From: CAWVWF01 sp963933885
GTDB taxonomy: Bacteria > Bacteroidota > Bacteroidia > Flavobacteriales_C > GCA-002722245
NCBI GenBank assembly: GCA_963933885.1
Contig: CAWVWF010000055.1
Coordinates: 1-17,622, forward strand
Length of the DNA stretch: 17,622 bases
Direction: 5' to 3'
Under the pieces are notes generated by a model. That model searched no databases. It saw nothing but the letters and a program-made list of their open reading frames with translations, and had not been told where the DNA came from. A program made the position numbers and the translations under genes. Below are positions 7,474-15,614 of the stretch, one piece after another. Position 1 is the stretch's first letter, and the number at the start of each line of letters is the position of its first letter.

Positions 7474-7501
7474 TACCTACAGTATAGTAATAAAAAGGTC
7501 A
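7474..7501 (-). promoter_or_regulatory. putative ECF-sigma promoter, site 2 (YceI gene)
   Basis: The minus strand reads TGACC (ACC at 7499-7497), 17 nt beginning TTTTTATTAC, then TAGGTA (7479-7474). The first 16 bases are identical to those of the site before the sigma gene. The leader from here to the ATG at 7410 is about 60 nt and AT-rich. Confidence 0.6.
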
Positions 7502-7581
7502 TTAAATAATAATTACTTCCAATCGACATCTTCGAAAATACGATTTAGTTATCTAACTAATATTTTATTCTGTGAAAAAAC

Positions 7582-7612
7582 TTGACATGGCAACCAATTA
7601 GATGTACATTTG
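7582..7612 (+). promoter_or_regulatory. Bacteroidetes housekeeping-type promoter for the T9SS protein
   Basis: TTG at 7582-7584 and TACATTTG at 7605-7612 are separated by exactly 20 nt. This fits the known Bacteroidetes consensus (TTG, about 19-21 nt, TAnnTTTG). Transcription should begin near 7617-7620, giving a leader of about 115 nt. It is the best promoter match in the window. Confidence 0.85.
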
Positions 7613-7617
7613 CAAAC

Positions 7618-7695
7618 GATTAATCTTCGCCTAATTAATCAAAACAAACATAAATAATAGTAAACAACGGTTTCCCAGTGCCTTAGCAGAACCGT
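7618..7695 (+). promoter_or_regulatory. structured 5' leader of the T9SS protein mRNA
   Basis: Two inverted repeats lie in the expected leader. GATTAAT (7618-7624) pairs with ATTAATC (7634-7640) around 9 nt, right at the predicted 5' end. ACGGTT (7667-7672) pairs with AACCGT (7690-7695) around 17 nt. The first could protect the 5' end of the message. No known riboswitch is recognisable. Confidence 0.35.
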
Positions 7696-7734
7696 AAAAC
7701 ATGTTTCACTATTGTTTGATATTAAATTGTTAAG

Positions 7735-9303
7735 ATGCTAAGGCGTATGAAATTGTATAATAAAATTATTGTTTCTCTATTATTAATCATAAGTGTTTTT
7801 TCAACACAAGAAGCTAAAGCAATAGATTGTTCTTACCCTGATTGGGCAGATGCTCATTACACAACTTACGCTGTTGGAGATACTGTTTCCTATCAAGATG
7901 TGGATTGGGAAGTAATAGGAACAACACATACTTGGGTTCCTCCTGCTTTAACTGGATCTGGGGCGGTAAGTTGGAAAAACGTTGGAACTCCTTGTTTAAG
8001 TAGTACTGAACCTATTTTAGGAATTACATCTTATACTAGTAAATACTGTAGAACTGCTTATGGAGTGTCTGAAATAACTGGAAATGGAGGATTCCCTGTA
8101 TTATCAAGAGGAATGGTTCTTTCAACAAGTCCTGGAGCCGATATATCTGATGTAGTAGTAGTAGATGATTATACAGGAATAGGTGTGATGAGTCTCTTAC
8201 TAGAAGATTTAGCTCCTGGAACAAAATATTATATAAACGGATATGCTACAAATGTTCTCGGAACAGACTATGGTACTGAAAGTTCATTCACAACAATGGA
8301 TGATCTAGACTGTGAAGATTGTACACTTGCATGTGATCTTTCTGATCCAACACTTGTTAATACATTACCAACAATAATAGCATATGAGGATACAGTATGT
8401 ATCACAGAAGACATTACTACTAGTTTATCTATTGATATCTACGGAACTTTAAAGTTGTGTAACAACGCTCAAATAACGTTGGTTGGGGCTTCTATCAGTC
8501 CTAAAACAGATGTTTCTAAAACTGATAAAGGACAAATTGTTTTTGAAGGTTGTAATGAACTTTTCATTGGAACTGGTTCTTACGATGGGTACACTTGGTA
8601 TCCTAATGGAATATTTCAAGCTGAAGCAAATGATCCAGCACAAATGGTAAGTTTCTGTTCTTCCTGTGATGACACTAAGCAAGATCAATTTCTTCCAATT
8701 GCCTTAATAGTAGATCACTGGGCAGTAGGATGTAGACCAGAATCATCTTTATTGCCAGTTGAATTAACATACTTCACTGCTACAAAGGATGGAGAAGGCG
8801 CAATGATCGAATGGGAAACAGCTTCAGAGATTAACAATAATTATTTTGAAGTACAAACTTCAATTGATGGTGAAACTTGGATTACAATAGCAATTGTGCA
8901 AGGTGCTGGTAATAGTAGTGATGTTAACAATTACTCTTTTTATGATAATGAGCCAGGAGCTGGAATCCAATACTATAGATTAAAGCAAGTTGATTACGAT
9001 GGAGAAAGTGCTTTATCGAATGTTCAGCATGTTAAGTTTGATGAAGAAGCTAGAGCGATTACTTTCACAGCATATAATAAATCTACTACTGAGATTGGAG
9101 TTCACTTACCGTTAAACGGAATAGGAACTGTTAACTTAATTGATTCTAGAGGAAGATTAATTGGATCTCAATCATTTGCATCTGTATCTGATAAAGGAAC
9201 AAACTTAATATTCGATAAATCAAATCTTGAAAGTGGAATCTACTATGTTAACCTTGTAACAAAGGGTTTATATTTATCTGAAAAGATTTCAGTTATTAAG
9301 TAA
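7735..9303 (+). CDS. secreted T9SS protein with CBM5/12-like and fibronectin-like modules
   Basis: The protein has 522 residues. An in-frame ATG at 7747, preceded by TAAGG, is an equally plausible start, and both give a signal peptide ending near AKA (26-29). Residues about 32-86 (DWADAHYTTYAVGDTVSY, VDWEVIG, VSWKNVG) resemble carbohydrate-binding modules of the chitin-binding 5/12 type. Residues about 95-188 are a Bacteroidetes fibronectin-like repeat (RGMVLSTSPG, LAPGTKYYINGYATN, YGTESSFTT). A Cys-rich segment follows (DCEDCTLACD), then the pre-tail module LPVELTYFTATKDG to LSNVQ (about 345-433) and a C-terminal sorting domain ending LSEKISVIK. It is probably exported by T9SS and held at the surface or released. 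Binding to a polysaccharide is inferred from the module only. No catalytic domain is seen. Confidence 0.9.
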   Translation: MLRRMKLYNKIIVSLLLIISVFSTQEAKAIDCSYPDWADAHYTTYAVGDTVSYQDVDWEVIGTTHTWVPPALTGSGAVSWKNVGTPCLSSTEPILGITSYTSKYCRTAYGVSEITGNGGFPVLSRGMVLSTSPGADISDVVVVDDYTGIGVMSLLLEDLAPGTKYYINGYATNVLGTDYGTESSFTTMDDLDCEDCTLACDLSDPTLVNTLPTIIAYEDTVCITEDITTSLSIDIYGTLKLCNNAQITLVGASISPKTDVSKTDKGQIVFEGCNELFIGTGSYDGYTWYPNGIFQAEANDPAQMVSFCSSCDDTKQDQFLPIALIVDHWAVGCRPESSLLPVELTYFTATKDGEGAMIEWETASEINNNYFEVQTSIDGETWITIAIVQGAGNSSDVNNYSFYDNEPGAGIQYYRLKQVDYDGESALSNVQHVKFDEEARAITFTAYNKSTTEIGVHLPLNGIGTVNLIDSRGRLIGSQSFASVSDKGTNLIFDKSNLESGIYYVNLVTKGLYLSEKISVIK

Positions 9304-9335
9304 GAAATAGTTCGAAGTTATTTCTAAAAGAAAAG

Positions 9336-9376
9336 AAAGCTGGAATATACATTAACTTGTATATTCCAGCTTTTTT
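9336..9376 (+). terminator. strong intrinsic terminator, probably bidirectional
   Basis: The 16-nt arms 9336-9351 and 9358-9373 pair perfectly around a 6-nt loop (TTAACT), and a run of six T begins at 9371. The hairpin lies 33 nt after the stop of the T9SS gene. On the minus strand the stem is followed by TTTCTTTTCTTTT, so it can also stop transcripts from the convergent gene at 9486. Confidence 0.93.
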
Positions 9377-9404
9377 ATTTAAAATAGAATAGAATAGAAA
9401 GGAA

Positions 9405-9474
9405 ACACGGTTGCTTGTTGTTTTGATAATCTTCGCTAGCGTAACTTCTGCTACTTCGTTAGTAAGCTCACACA
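9405..9474 (-). repeat. dispersed repeat, degraded copy C
   Basis: On the minus strand the segment contains GAAGATTATC (9434-9425) followed by CAAAACAACAAGCAACCGTG. This parallels the GAAGATAC-led segments at 6659 and 10471 but lacks the GGACATGCATG hairpin. Upstream of it on the same strand is a run of AAG/TAGC-like words (CGAAGTAGCAGAAG). It lies between the terminator and the convergent gene end and is judged a remnant. Confidence 0.3.
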
Positions 9475-9485
9475 CTTTCGTAGAT

Positions 9486-10445
9486 TTAATAAATAGATTT
9501 ACCTTCAAAGGTTTTATAAGTATATCTAATGATTGGATTACTATAAACTTCCGTCCCCCAATCTAGAAAGTAATTATATTTCCATTCGGGTGAATTACTA
9601 ACTTCCATTCTCGTACGAACTAATCCTGAAGGTGTGTAGGTGAAAAATTCTGATCCACCACCCTGAGGAGACTGTGAAGACACCAATTGTTTTTTACTAT
9701 CGTAAGCATAGTCTTTACGAATAATTAGAACTGAGCCCATCTTCATCGAATTGGTTTCTGTATATAAAACATACCCATCTTTATAAACTGTTTTCTTTAC
9801 CATTTCAGAAGGCTGTCCTTTAACTTTCAACCAATAAAAAGAAGTGTCCTTAATTATTGAAACCGAGTCTGTTTCTTCTCTTTCCACTTGCTTTATGAAT
9901 TTACGGTTACTGTCAAGGTAGAGCATTCTAACTCGTCCACAAATTGAATCTGAAAACACATACTCATTCTTCGAGGATTTGATTAACTGGTAATTATCTA
10001 AAACCCCTTCATTACATTCTTCTCGATCCAAATAATCAGTTGATTTAAAATAAATACCAACCAACTGTTTCTGATCATAAGTGAAAGAATCAATACTTAA
10101 TGTAGACTTCCTTCTATAGGTTATTGAGGTGATTTGATCAGCATCTGAATATTTATATGTCGTGGAATTCTCTATTTCTCGCTTATTCCTTCTTCTTATA
10201 TAATAGTCAACACGTTTAACAGGTTTCCCCAATTTATTTAGGGTATAAACTTCTATTTCTTTTTCAGATCTTTTAATACTTACTTCCTTAATATTTAATG
10301 TCTTGAAATTGAGTATTTCTTTTACCGTAAAGGGTAATAATTCATCCCTATCCTGATATAGATTCATCTCCATTGACAATTCTGGCTGTTGACTGAATGT
10401 CGCTTTCACTGAAATGATTAATAAGAGTATCAGAATAGTCCTCAT
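9486..10445 (-). CDS. exported protein of unknown function
   Basis: The protein has 319 residues, with a signal peptide (MRTILILLLIISVKATFSQ, cleavage near SQ-QP). The mature protein alternates short strands with Tyr-Asp and Tyr-Lys turns (TTYKYSDADQITSITY, DSFTYDQKQLVGIYF, KDYAYDSKKQLVSS, FFTYTPSGLVRTRM). This resembles loosely repeated YD-type strands seen in many Bacteroidetes exported proteins of unknown role. No enzyme motif is visible. It is separated from the small membrane protein upstream by 148 nt that carry copy B of the dispersed repeat, so it is probably a separate transcript. The 3' end converges on the terminator at 9336-9376. Confidence 0.82.
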   Translation of the reverse strand: MRTILILLLIISVKATFSQQPELSMEMNLYQDRDELLPFTVKEILNFKTLNIKEVSIKRSEKEIEVYTLNKLGKPVKRVDYYIRRRNKREIENSTTYKYSDADQITSITYRRKSTLSIDSFTYDQKQLVGIYFKSTDYLDREECNEGVLDNYQLIKSSKNEYVFSDSICGRVRMLYLDSNRKFIKQVEREETDSVSIIKDTSFYWLKVKGQPSEMVKKTVYKDGYVLYTETNSMKMGSVLIIRKDYAYDSKKQLVSSQSPQGGGSEFFTYTPSGLVRTRMEVSNSPEWKYNYFLDWGTEVYSNPIIRYTYKTFEGKSIY

Positions 10446-10470
10446 ATATACTGTAATGTTATAATAAACG

Positions 10471-10547
10471 GAAGATACACCTCAACAACACTCACGCGCA
10501 TGTTCCGGAGGACATGCATGTGTATCTAGTTCAGCGTTTTCAAACGC
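10471..10547 (+). repeat. dispersed hairpin repeat, copy B
   Basis: GAAGATAC (10471-10478) is followed by a hairpin with arms GCATGTTC (10498-10505) and GGACATGC (10510-10517), one T-G wobble and loop CGGA. The shared word GGACATGCATG follows in place. A second hairpin GCGTTT/AAACGC (10534-10547) sits downstream, just as further hairpins follow copy A. No gene is visible in 10446-10593 otherwise. Confidence 0.5.
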
Positions 10548-10593
10548 GAAACATCAATACCTTAACAAAGGTTTCTAATAATAAAAACGACAA

Positions 10594-10869
10594 CTAACTA
10601 TCTATCAATTCACTATCCAGTTGTGTGATTTTCTTCCTTGTTTTAAAACTAAAGTAAGCACCGTAAAACAACACAAAAATTAAAAGAAAAGTCATTAGTG
10701 TTTCTTCTATCCCAAACCCATCATCTATAACTAAATAAATAAGGAAAATAAACAAGAGAATCGTATTTACAATGGTAGAGATAATACTTAAAACCTTCAA
10801 TACGAGTCCTCCAAAAAAGTAATGAAGTAATGGGAGTATCACAATTGAAATTAAAAGAAGGATAATCAT
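10594..10869 (-). CDS. small membrane protein of unknown function
   Basis: The protein has 91 residues with three hydrophobic helices (about 1-18, 21-48 and 56-75), separated by a short acidic loop (DDGFGIEE, 49-56) and ending in a charged tail (KTRKKITQLDSELIDS). It starts at an ATG 37 nt after the DUF4249 gene, so it is likely the last gene of the receptor operon. The family is not recognised. Confidence 0.65.
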   Translation of the reverse strand: MIILLLISIVILPLLHYFFGGLVLKVLSIISTIVNTILLFIFLIYLVIDDGFGIEETLMTFLLIFVLFYGAYFSFKTRKKITQLDSELIDS

Positions 10870-10906
10870 ATATTCAAATCTATCAATTAATTATCATTCA
10901 CCAATA

Positions 10907-11848
10907 CTACTTCACAAAAATGAAATCCTCATTAATCACATTCACAATCGTATCATAAGTATAAGCACCAAATACCCCTGCTCCATCTTTAATATTGGAA
11001 TACATAACAACAGGCTCTTTAAATGGATTCCCTCCTGTCAAGTCTGATCCTGCTGCACTATTTTGATTACTTAAAGACTTAAAATAGCGTTCATAATGTG
11101 TCTCTGAACTCAATAAAACATGCTTTATTTCTTCAATACGAACCCTAATGGAATCCTTTTGCACGCTTGGAGAAATAGCTGAAACTGTATAAAATGAAAA
11201 CTCAGTAGTTAAGTTGTTATCAGTAAAAAGTTGAGGGTAGTCATTATCAGAATAGGTTATTTCTCTCAGGTTTGATTTGTTATTAATATGCGTTTCTACT
11301 CCATTTTGATACGCGTAGATTGAATATTTAACAGTGCTAAAAACAGTTCCTACTGCATTGCTTTGATCCCAAGTTAAATCTATATTAAAGTAGGTGAAAA
11401 TGTTACCATCAGCATTCTTCTTTAATTCTAATATTGGATCAAGATTATTGATAATATTAATCTCTTTTGGGATGACACATTCACTGGTTACACTATGTTC
11501 TTTCGTTATTACTGAAATTTGATAAGTTTGATTAGGCGTTATATTAAAAGCACTCCCTAAACCTTGATACTCATTAACAGTTGCATTATAAGTTAATGTT
11601 AAAGAGTCTGTCCCACTGGTTAAATAGACATCCGCATCAGCAACGAAATCAAACAAAATGTTGTTACTATTATAAATAGGAATTGTCTTTTGAACAGAAA
11701 CTGATAGGATGCTGTCCTTTGGAGAAATCAATGAATGAACCACTAACTTTTCCTCATAAGAATTTGAGAAATCATCAACATCTTCAATACATGAAAATAA
11801 TCCCAGGACCAATCCGAATAGTATTATTCCTTTAAAAAGTAATCTCAT
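10907..11848 (-). CDS. DUF4249-type outer-membrane-associated lipoprotein
   Basis: The protein has 313 residues. The N-terminus is a lipoprotein signal (MRLLFKGIILFGLVLGLFSC) with the lipid-bearing Cys at residue 20. The mature start (EEKLVVHSLISPKDSILSVSVQKTIPI) is typical of the DUF4249 family, as are the YQISVITKEHSVTSECVIPKEI segment and the late NPFKEPVVMYSNIKDGAGVFGAY block. DUF4249 proteins are found beside TonB-dependent receptors in Bacteroidetes. Here the start overlaps the 3' end of the receptor gene by 17 nt, so the two are co-translated and likely form one uptake complex at the cell surface. The substrate is unknown. Confidence 0.88.
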   Translation of the reverse strand: MRLLFKGIILFGLVLGLFSCIEDVDDFSNSYEEKLVVHSLISPKDSILSVSVQKTIPIYNSNNILFDFVADADVYLTSGTDSLTLTYNATVNEYQGLGSAFNITPNQTYQISVITKEHSVTSECVIPKEINIINNLDPILELKKNADGNIFTYFNIDLTWDQSNAVGTVFSTVKYSIYAYQNGVETHINNKSNLREITYSDNDYPQLFTDNNLTTEFSFYTVSAISPSVQKDSIRVRIEEIKHVLLSSETHYERYFKSLSNQNSAAGSDLTGGNPFKEPVVMYSNIKDGAGVFGAYTYDTIVNVINEDFIFVK

Positions 11849-14168
11849 AACTAATATTTGGAATGATTGGAATTAATGAAACTTGCTGAGCACTCGTTTG
11901 GCCATTACTAGTTTGAGAAACAAAATAGAAATAGATGTTCTTGCGATTATAAACATTGTACACACCGATGTTTAATTTGGTGTCTATCTTTTTGTAGGAT
12001 TTAGTGTAAGTCATCCCAATATCTAAACGGTGATAAGCAGGTGTTCGATAATTATTTATTCCAGAATAATACAACACAGGATCGCTAACTGTTCCATTTT
12101 GTAATGGCTGTCCAGAATAGGATACATAACTAGAATTTGCAACCGTAATTGGACTTCCTGTACGATAAGTCCAAATTAAAGAGAATTGCACTTTTTCATT
12201 CAAATTGTAAATTCCTACAAGATTTAAATTATGTCTGTGATCGTATCTGTTATAAAATTTACGACCAAGATTTATCTCGTCAAATTGAGATGTAGAAACG
12301 GAATACTCATACCCTATCCAACCATTAAACCTTCCCTTTTTCTTATGGATCATTAACTCAATCCCACTGGCTTCTGAAGCACCTTGTGTTACATTATTTT
12401 CCCAATCTAAATCAGCTGCGTCAATGTTATCAATTTCTTCATTTTGCATAAAAGTAGACCCTTCCTTAAAGGCTAAAGTGTTTTGCATTTCCTTATAATA
12501 ACCATCAATGGTAATAGTAGTTTTTAACTTCTTAATCCAATAAGAATATCCAACCGAATATTGAATAGAACGTTGTCCTGGTAATGCTGAAGTAGAAGGC
12601 ACCCACATATCAGTAGCAAATCCAACGCCTTTGGTTGCTAATAAATGATTGTACTGATTCATGATTGTATAGGAAGCTTCGAACTTACTTTTAGCATTTG
12701 GTTTCACAATTAAAACAGCTCTTGGTTCTAGGTTCACAATAGGCTTGTCGTTATTAAAAAATGAAGCTCTTGCTCCATAATTAAGGGATACTTTTTTATT
12801 GATTGAATACTTATCTTGAAAATATACCCCTCCTTCATCGGTTAAATCAAGTGCAATATTTTGTTCAGTATCTGCAACAAATTCATTCTTCAAAATAGTA
12901 GCAGAAGGAGAGAATGCATGCTTCGTAATTTGTAAACCCACTTTTAATTCATGCTTACTTGAAGCATAATAAATCAAGCTAGATTTTAAAGAAACATCTT
13001 CGATTTTAGAAGAATATAATAAGTCGTAAAAATCAGTTTCAGTAAAGGAACCTTGTCTAGGTTTCTTATCCCATATGTTATTATCTAAAACATATCTGCT
13101 GTAAATAATAGAAGTACTTAAAAAGGTTTTATTATTTAGAACGGAATGCCATCTAACAGAAGAGGTGATGTTTTTCCAGTTAATATTCACTTTAAACCAT
13201 GGATCGTTATCTTCATCAGCATCGTCCATCTTAAACTCATCATTACTATAGCTTCCACTCAAGTACAATTTATTATTCTCGTTCAATTGAATGGATACTT
13301 TTGAATACCAATCATAGAAAGAAAAATCAGCATATTTCGTAGCCTCAACGAAAGGCTTCGCCAATAAATGACCATAGGTTTTTCTTCCTGATATGAAAAA
13401 GGAAGCCTTCTTTGTTATTGGTGATTCTAAGGTTATTTTAGACATTAGTAAACCAATCGTTCCTTTACCTCCAAACTTGTTTTTCTGACCATCTTTCATG
13501 TTCATATCAACAACAGAAGCTAGTCTTCCTCCGTACTCTGGACTAAATCCACCCTTAACAATTTTAAAGCGCTTTAGTACATCAGAATTAACAACTGAAT
13601 AAACCCCAAATAAGTGAAAGGGATTGTAAATTGTAGCATCATCTAACAAATACAAATTTTGATCAGATGAGGAACCTCTAACAAATAATCCTGGTGTTCC
13701 TTCGCCCCCACTTTTAACGCCTGGTGTTAGTTGTACAATTTTAAGCGGATCAGTTTCTCCCAGTATTTGAATATCCTTTAATTGATCGATCGGGATGTTT
13801 AATACACCTATTTCTTTTTTATCAAATGCCTTTTTATCAGTGTTGATTTGTACTGCACTAATATGAATAAAGTCTTTTGTTAAAAGGAAACTAAGCTTAC
13901 TATTTTCAGAGCCATTTACGATAGCAGAGGTGTCTTTATACCCTATGAATTCACACGACAACGTTACATTGCTAGAATCCAAACTAAGAGAGAAAAAGCC
14001 ACTAACATTTGTAAATACGCCTTTCTCTTCTGTTATAGAATAAACAGTCGCTCCTATTATTGGCTCCTTTGTTTCTCTATCGAAAACAAATCCACTTACA
14101 GTATAGGCAGAAGCTTCAGTTAAAAAGCTAACTAAGATTACAAAAATTATAAACGCTCGACTCAACAC
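11832..14168 (-). CDS. TonB-dependent outer-membrane receptor with carboxypeptidase-regulatory-like domain
   Basis: The protein has 778 residues from a GTG at 14168 (TTG at 14165 is the only close alternative, and an in-frame TGA lies 27 nt upstream). It has a signal peptide (about 1-21), a CarboxypepD_reg-like beta-sandwich (about 22-97: VSGFVFDRETKEPIIGATVY, SGFFSLSL, CEFIGYKD) and a plug domain (about 115-225: DPLKIVQLTPGVKSGGEG, GLFVRGSSSDQNLYLLDDAT, GGFSPEYGGRLASVVDM). A 22-strand-type barrel follows, ending in an aromatic residue (SYEITF). It imports a ligand with energy from TonB-ExbBD. There is no SusD partner; the DUF4249 lipoprotein follows instead. A perfect 12-bp palindrome lies 25 nt upstream. 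Confidence 0.95.
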   Translation of the reverse strand: MLSRAFIIFVILVSFLTEASAYTVSGFVFDRETKEPIIGATVYSITEEKGVFTNVSGFFSLSLDSSNVTLSCEFIGYKDTSAIVNGSENSKLSFLLTKDFIHISAVQINTDKKAFDKKEIGVLNIPIDQLKDIQILGETDPLKIVQLTPGVKSGGEGTPGLFVRGSSSDQNLYLLDDATIYNPFHLFGVYSVVNSDVLKRFKIVKGGFSPEYGGRLASVVDMNMKDGQKNKFGGKGTIGLLMSKITLESPITKKASFFISGRKTYGHLLAKPFVEATKYADFSFYDWYSKVSIQLNENNKLYLSGSYSNDEFKMDDADEDNDPWFKVNINWKNITSSVRWHSVLNNKTFLSTSIIYSRYVLDNNIWDKKPRQGSFTETDFYDLLYSSKIEDVSLKSSLIYYASSKHELKVGLQITKHAFSPSATILKNEFVADTEQNIALDLTDEGGVYFQDKYSINKKVSLNYGARASFFNNDKPIVNLEPRAVLIVKPNAKSKFEASYTIMNQYNHLLATKGVGFATDMWVPSTSALPGQRSIQYSVGYSYWIKKLKTTITIDGYYKEMQNTLAFKEGSTFMQNEEIDNIDAADLDWENNVTQGASEASGIELMIHKKKGRFNGWIGYEYSVSTSQFDEINLGRKFYNRYDHRHNLNLVGIYNLNEKVQFSLIWTYRTGSPITVANSSYVSYSGQPLQNGTVSDPVLYYSGINNYRTPAYHRLDIGMTYTKSYKKIDTKLNIGVYNVYNRKNIYFYFVSQTSNGQTSAQQVSLIPIIPNISYEITF

Positions 14169-14173
14169 CGAAT

Positions 14174-14205
14174 CAAATGTAATACAAAGTAATCACAGCG
14201 CTGTG
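14174..14205 (-). promoter_or_regulatory. candidate promoter and operator of the receptor operon
   Basis: The minus strand has TACATTTG (14181-14174), a perfect Bacteroidetes -7 box, 5 nt before the GTG. This would leave almost no leader. Instead of a TTG at -33 there is the perfect palindrome CACAGCGCTGTG (14194-14205). A regulator bound there could control the operon, but the placement is the only evidence. Confidence 0.45.
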
Positions 14206-14246
14206 GTAGTCATCAAATAATAAAAAATGTAATATTGAGTCCTTAA

Positions 14247-14936
14247 TTAGTTTGTGAAATCTGTAAGAACATTAATAATACGATTATATCTATCCATTTG
14301 ATTTTCATGGAAGAGATTGCCAAGAATAGCCTCTTGCTTTACTTGATCACTTAAAACCTTTTCAAATTCTTGAATTAAAAATGATTTTAGCTCTGGTGCA
14401 ATTCCTTCTAACTGAAATGCTAAGTTCTTTATATAATTCAATAGGTACACTATATCTTCAAAATCATGACTATACCTTGCATCATTTCCTCCTCTATCAT
14501 TGAAGGCTGAAAACTTTGTTGCTAAGAAATAAGGCAGTGATAAAATCCTAATTTCAATTCCATCAATTGAGTAAGTTTTTGCTTTATCAAAACCCAAATC
14601 AAACCATTTATTCGCAGGTGCCCAACCAACAGGTTTAGTTGACATTACATCAACTTTTACATCTTCGAATCTAAAGCGGCAAACAACATCGTCTTCAGAA
14701 GACTGCTTAAATCCCTTATTATTTAATTTTTCTCTTAGATTTTCTAAAGCTTGTACCGAAGCTATTTGTAAAGTAATATCTACATCCTTTGTTGGTCTTA
14801 CATCTTCAGCTGACAAATCATCAATGTACAAACTCACGATTGCTCCACCTACATAAACCACCTTCTCATTTAAATCACCAAGCGCTCTTGCCACTTTTTG
14901 AATGGCCAATTTATTTATTTGTGTATCCTTTAACAC
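14247..14936 (-). CDS. AbiEii-like nucleotidyltransferase (putative toxin)
   Basis: The protein has 229 residues from a GTG at 14936. The pol-beta-type nucleotidyltransferase core is present: VYVGGAIVSLYIDD (27-40) with the GG motif, then RPTKDVDITL (47-56) giving D51-x-D53, and a third acidic strand KVDVMS (94-99, D96). A later KFSAFNDRGGNDARYSHDFEDIVYLL segment matches the Lys and Asp-rich block of AbiEii-type proteins. Related toxins such as MenT transfer nucleotides to tRNA or other RNA. The start overlaps the upstream winged-helix gene by 7 nt, the usual arrangement for an antitoxin-toxin pair. Whether it is toxic and what it modifies are unknown. A harmless housekeeping nucleotidyltransferase is the main alternative. 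Confidence 0.82.
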   Translation of the reverse strand: MLKDTQINKLAIQKVARALGDLNEKVVYVGGAIVSLYIDDLSAEDVRPTKDVDITLQIASVQALENLREKLNNKGFKQSSEDDVVCRFRFEDVKVDVMSTKPVGWAPANKWFDLGFDKAKTYSIDGIEIRILSLPYFLATKFSAFNDRGGNDARYSHDFEDIVYLLNYIKNLAFQLEGIAPELKSFLIQEFEKVLSDQVKQEAILGNLFHENQMDRYNRIINVLTDFTN

Positions 14937-15448
14937 AGTCGTTCTTTTAAAAGCTGAATTGCCATTTTACGTTCTCTCATTTTCCCCACTCTTAAAACAT
15001 CACAAAGAGCCATTAGTTGATAGAAATAGGCATCTTTCAAGCACGCTTCAGGTAATTTCGGATATAACGGACTTATTTCTTGTCCCCTTACTTCCCCTTC
15101 CGAATGGGCCCATACAAAATGTTCTGAAAAGCTAATTTCATCTGAAATTGGTTCTGCCGAATGTGCTGTATCAATCCCTCTCACTAGTGCCCCTGGTTTC
15201 TGTGGATAAACATATGGCAATCCAAAAGCTAAAAAATCAATCAAGCTCATCTTCATAACCGTCTTTTTATCCTCCGCTACCAATTTAGCTATCACCGAAC
15301 GGTTCAAGCTTTCGCTAATCTCACTTCCGCTTAAAAACAACTCAATAGAAAGATCCTTCATCAGCCAAGTCTCCTTGTTCTTTTCCTTTGAAAGGATCTT
15401 TAATAAAACTGCAACATCATGTGGTCGCATTCCTGTATGCTTCTTCAT
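14930..15448 (-). CDS. winged-helix DNA-binding protein (putative antitoxin)
   Basis: The protein has 172 residues from the ATG at 15448. The frame continues to a TTG at 15475, but the ATG is preferred because the upstream part overlaps a short repeat array and an AT-rich promoter-like stretch. The core, beginning MRPHDVAVLLKIL (7-19), reads as a winged helix: ELFLSGSEISESLNRSVIAKLV (36-57) is the likely recognition region, followed by a wing (DKKTVMKMS). The segment FLAFGLPYVYPQKPGALVRGIDTAHSAEPI is a conserved-looking block I have seen in a family that is often encoded directly before nucleotidyltransferases. No metal or enzyme motif is seen. It probably represses its own operon and restrains the downstream protein. 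The link to antitoxin function is inferred. Confidence 0.72.
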   Translation of the reverse strand: MKKHTGMRPHDVAVLLKILSKEKNKETWLMKDLSIELFLSGSEISESLNRSVIAKLVAEDKKTVMKMSLIDFLAFGLPYVYPQKPGALVRGIDTAHSAEPISDEISFSEHFVWAHSEGEVRGQEISPLYPKLPEACLKDAYFYQLMALCDVLRVGKMRERKMAIQLLKERLC

Positions 15449-15474
15449 AAGTTTAAATATACAAATTATTTTCA

Positions 15475-15499
15475 ATTCGCGAATCGCGAATCACGAACA
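15475..15499 (-). promoter_or_regulatory. 7-bp direct repeats with palindrome, candidate operator
   Basis: GCGAATC occurs at 15479-15485 and 15486-15492, followed by ACGAACA (15493-15499). The palindrome ATTCGCGAAT covers 15475-15484. The array is 27 nt upstream of the winged-helix gene's ATG, close to where its promoter should be, so it is a likely autoregulatory site. Confidence 0.45.
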
Positions 15500-15558
15500 G
15501 GTAATACAAAGAAGATCCTAAACAATAATATCTAGCAAAAAATAAAATTAATTTCATC

Positions 15559-15594
15559 TACGCAGTAAGATTGCGTATTACCGTGTTTACTTTG
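15559..15594 (+). promoter_or_regulatory. inverted repeat and -7-like box before the RNA repair operon
   Basis: TACGCA (15559-15564) and TGCGTA (15572-15577) form an inverted repeat with a 7-nt spacer. TACTTTG (15588-15594), one base shorter than the TAnnTTTG consensus, follows 10 nt later, and the ATG lies at 15615. No good TTG is found at -33, so the inverted repeat occupies the place of the upstream element and could bind an activator or repressor. Confidence 0.45.
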
Positions 15595-15614
15595 AAGAAG
15601 TTAAAATAAAAACA

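Noticed and set aside
9381..9400. AATAG triplicate as a phase-variable tract
   Set aside because: Only about three units, located between convergent gene ends, so no effect on expression is expected.
9296..9508. 70-codon minus-strand frame
   Set aside because: It runs across the intrinsic terminator, the repeat remnant and the end of the gene at 9486, so it is not a gene.
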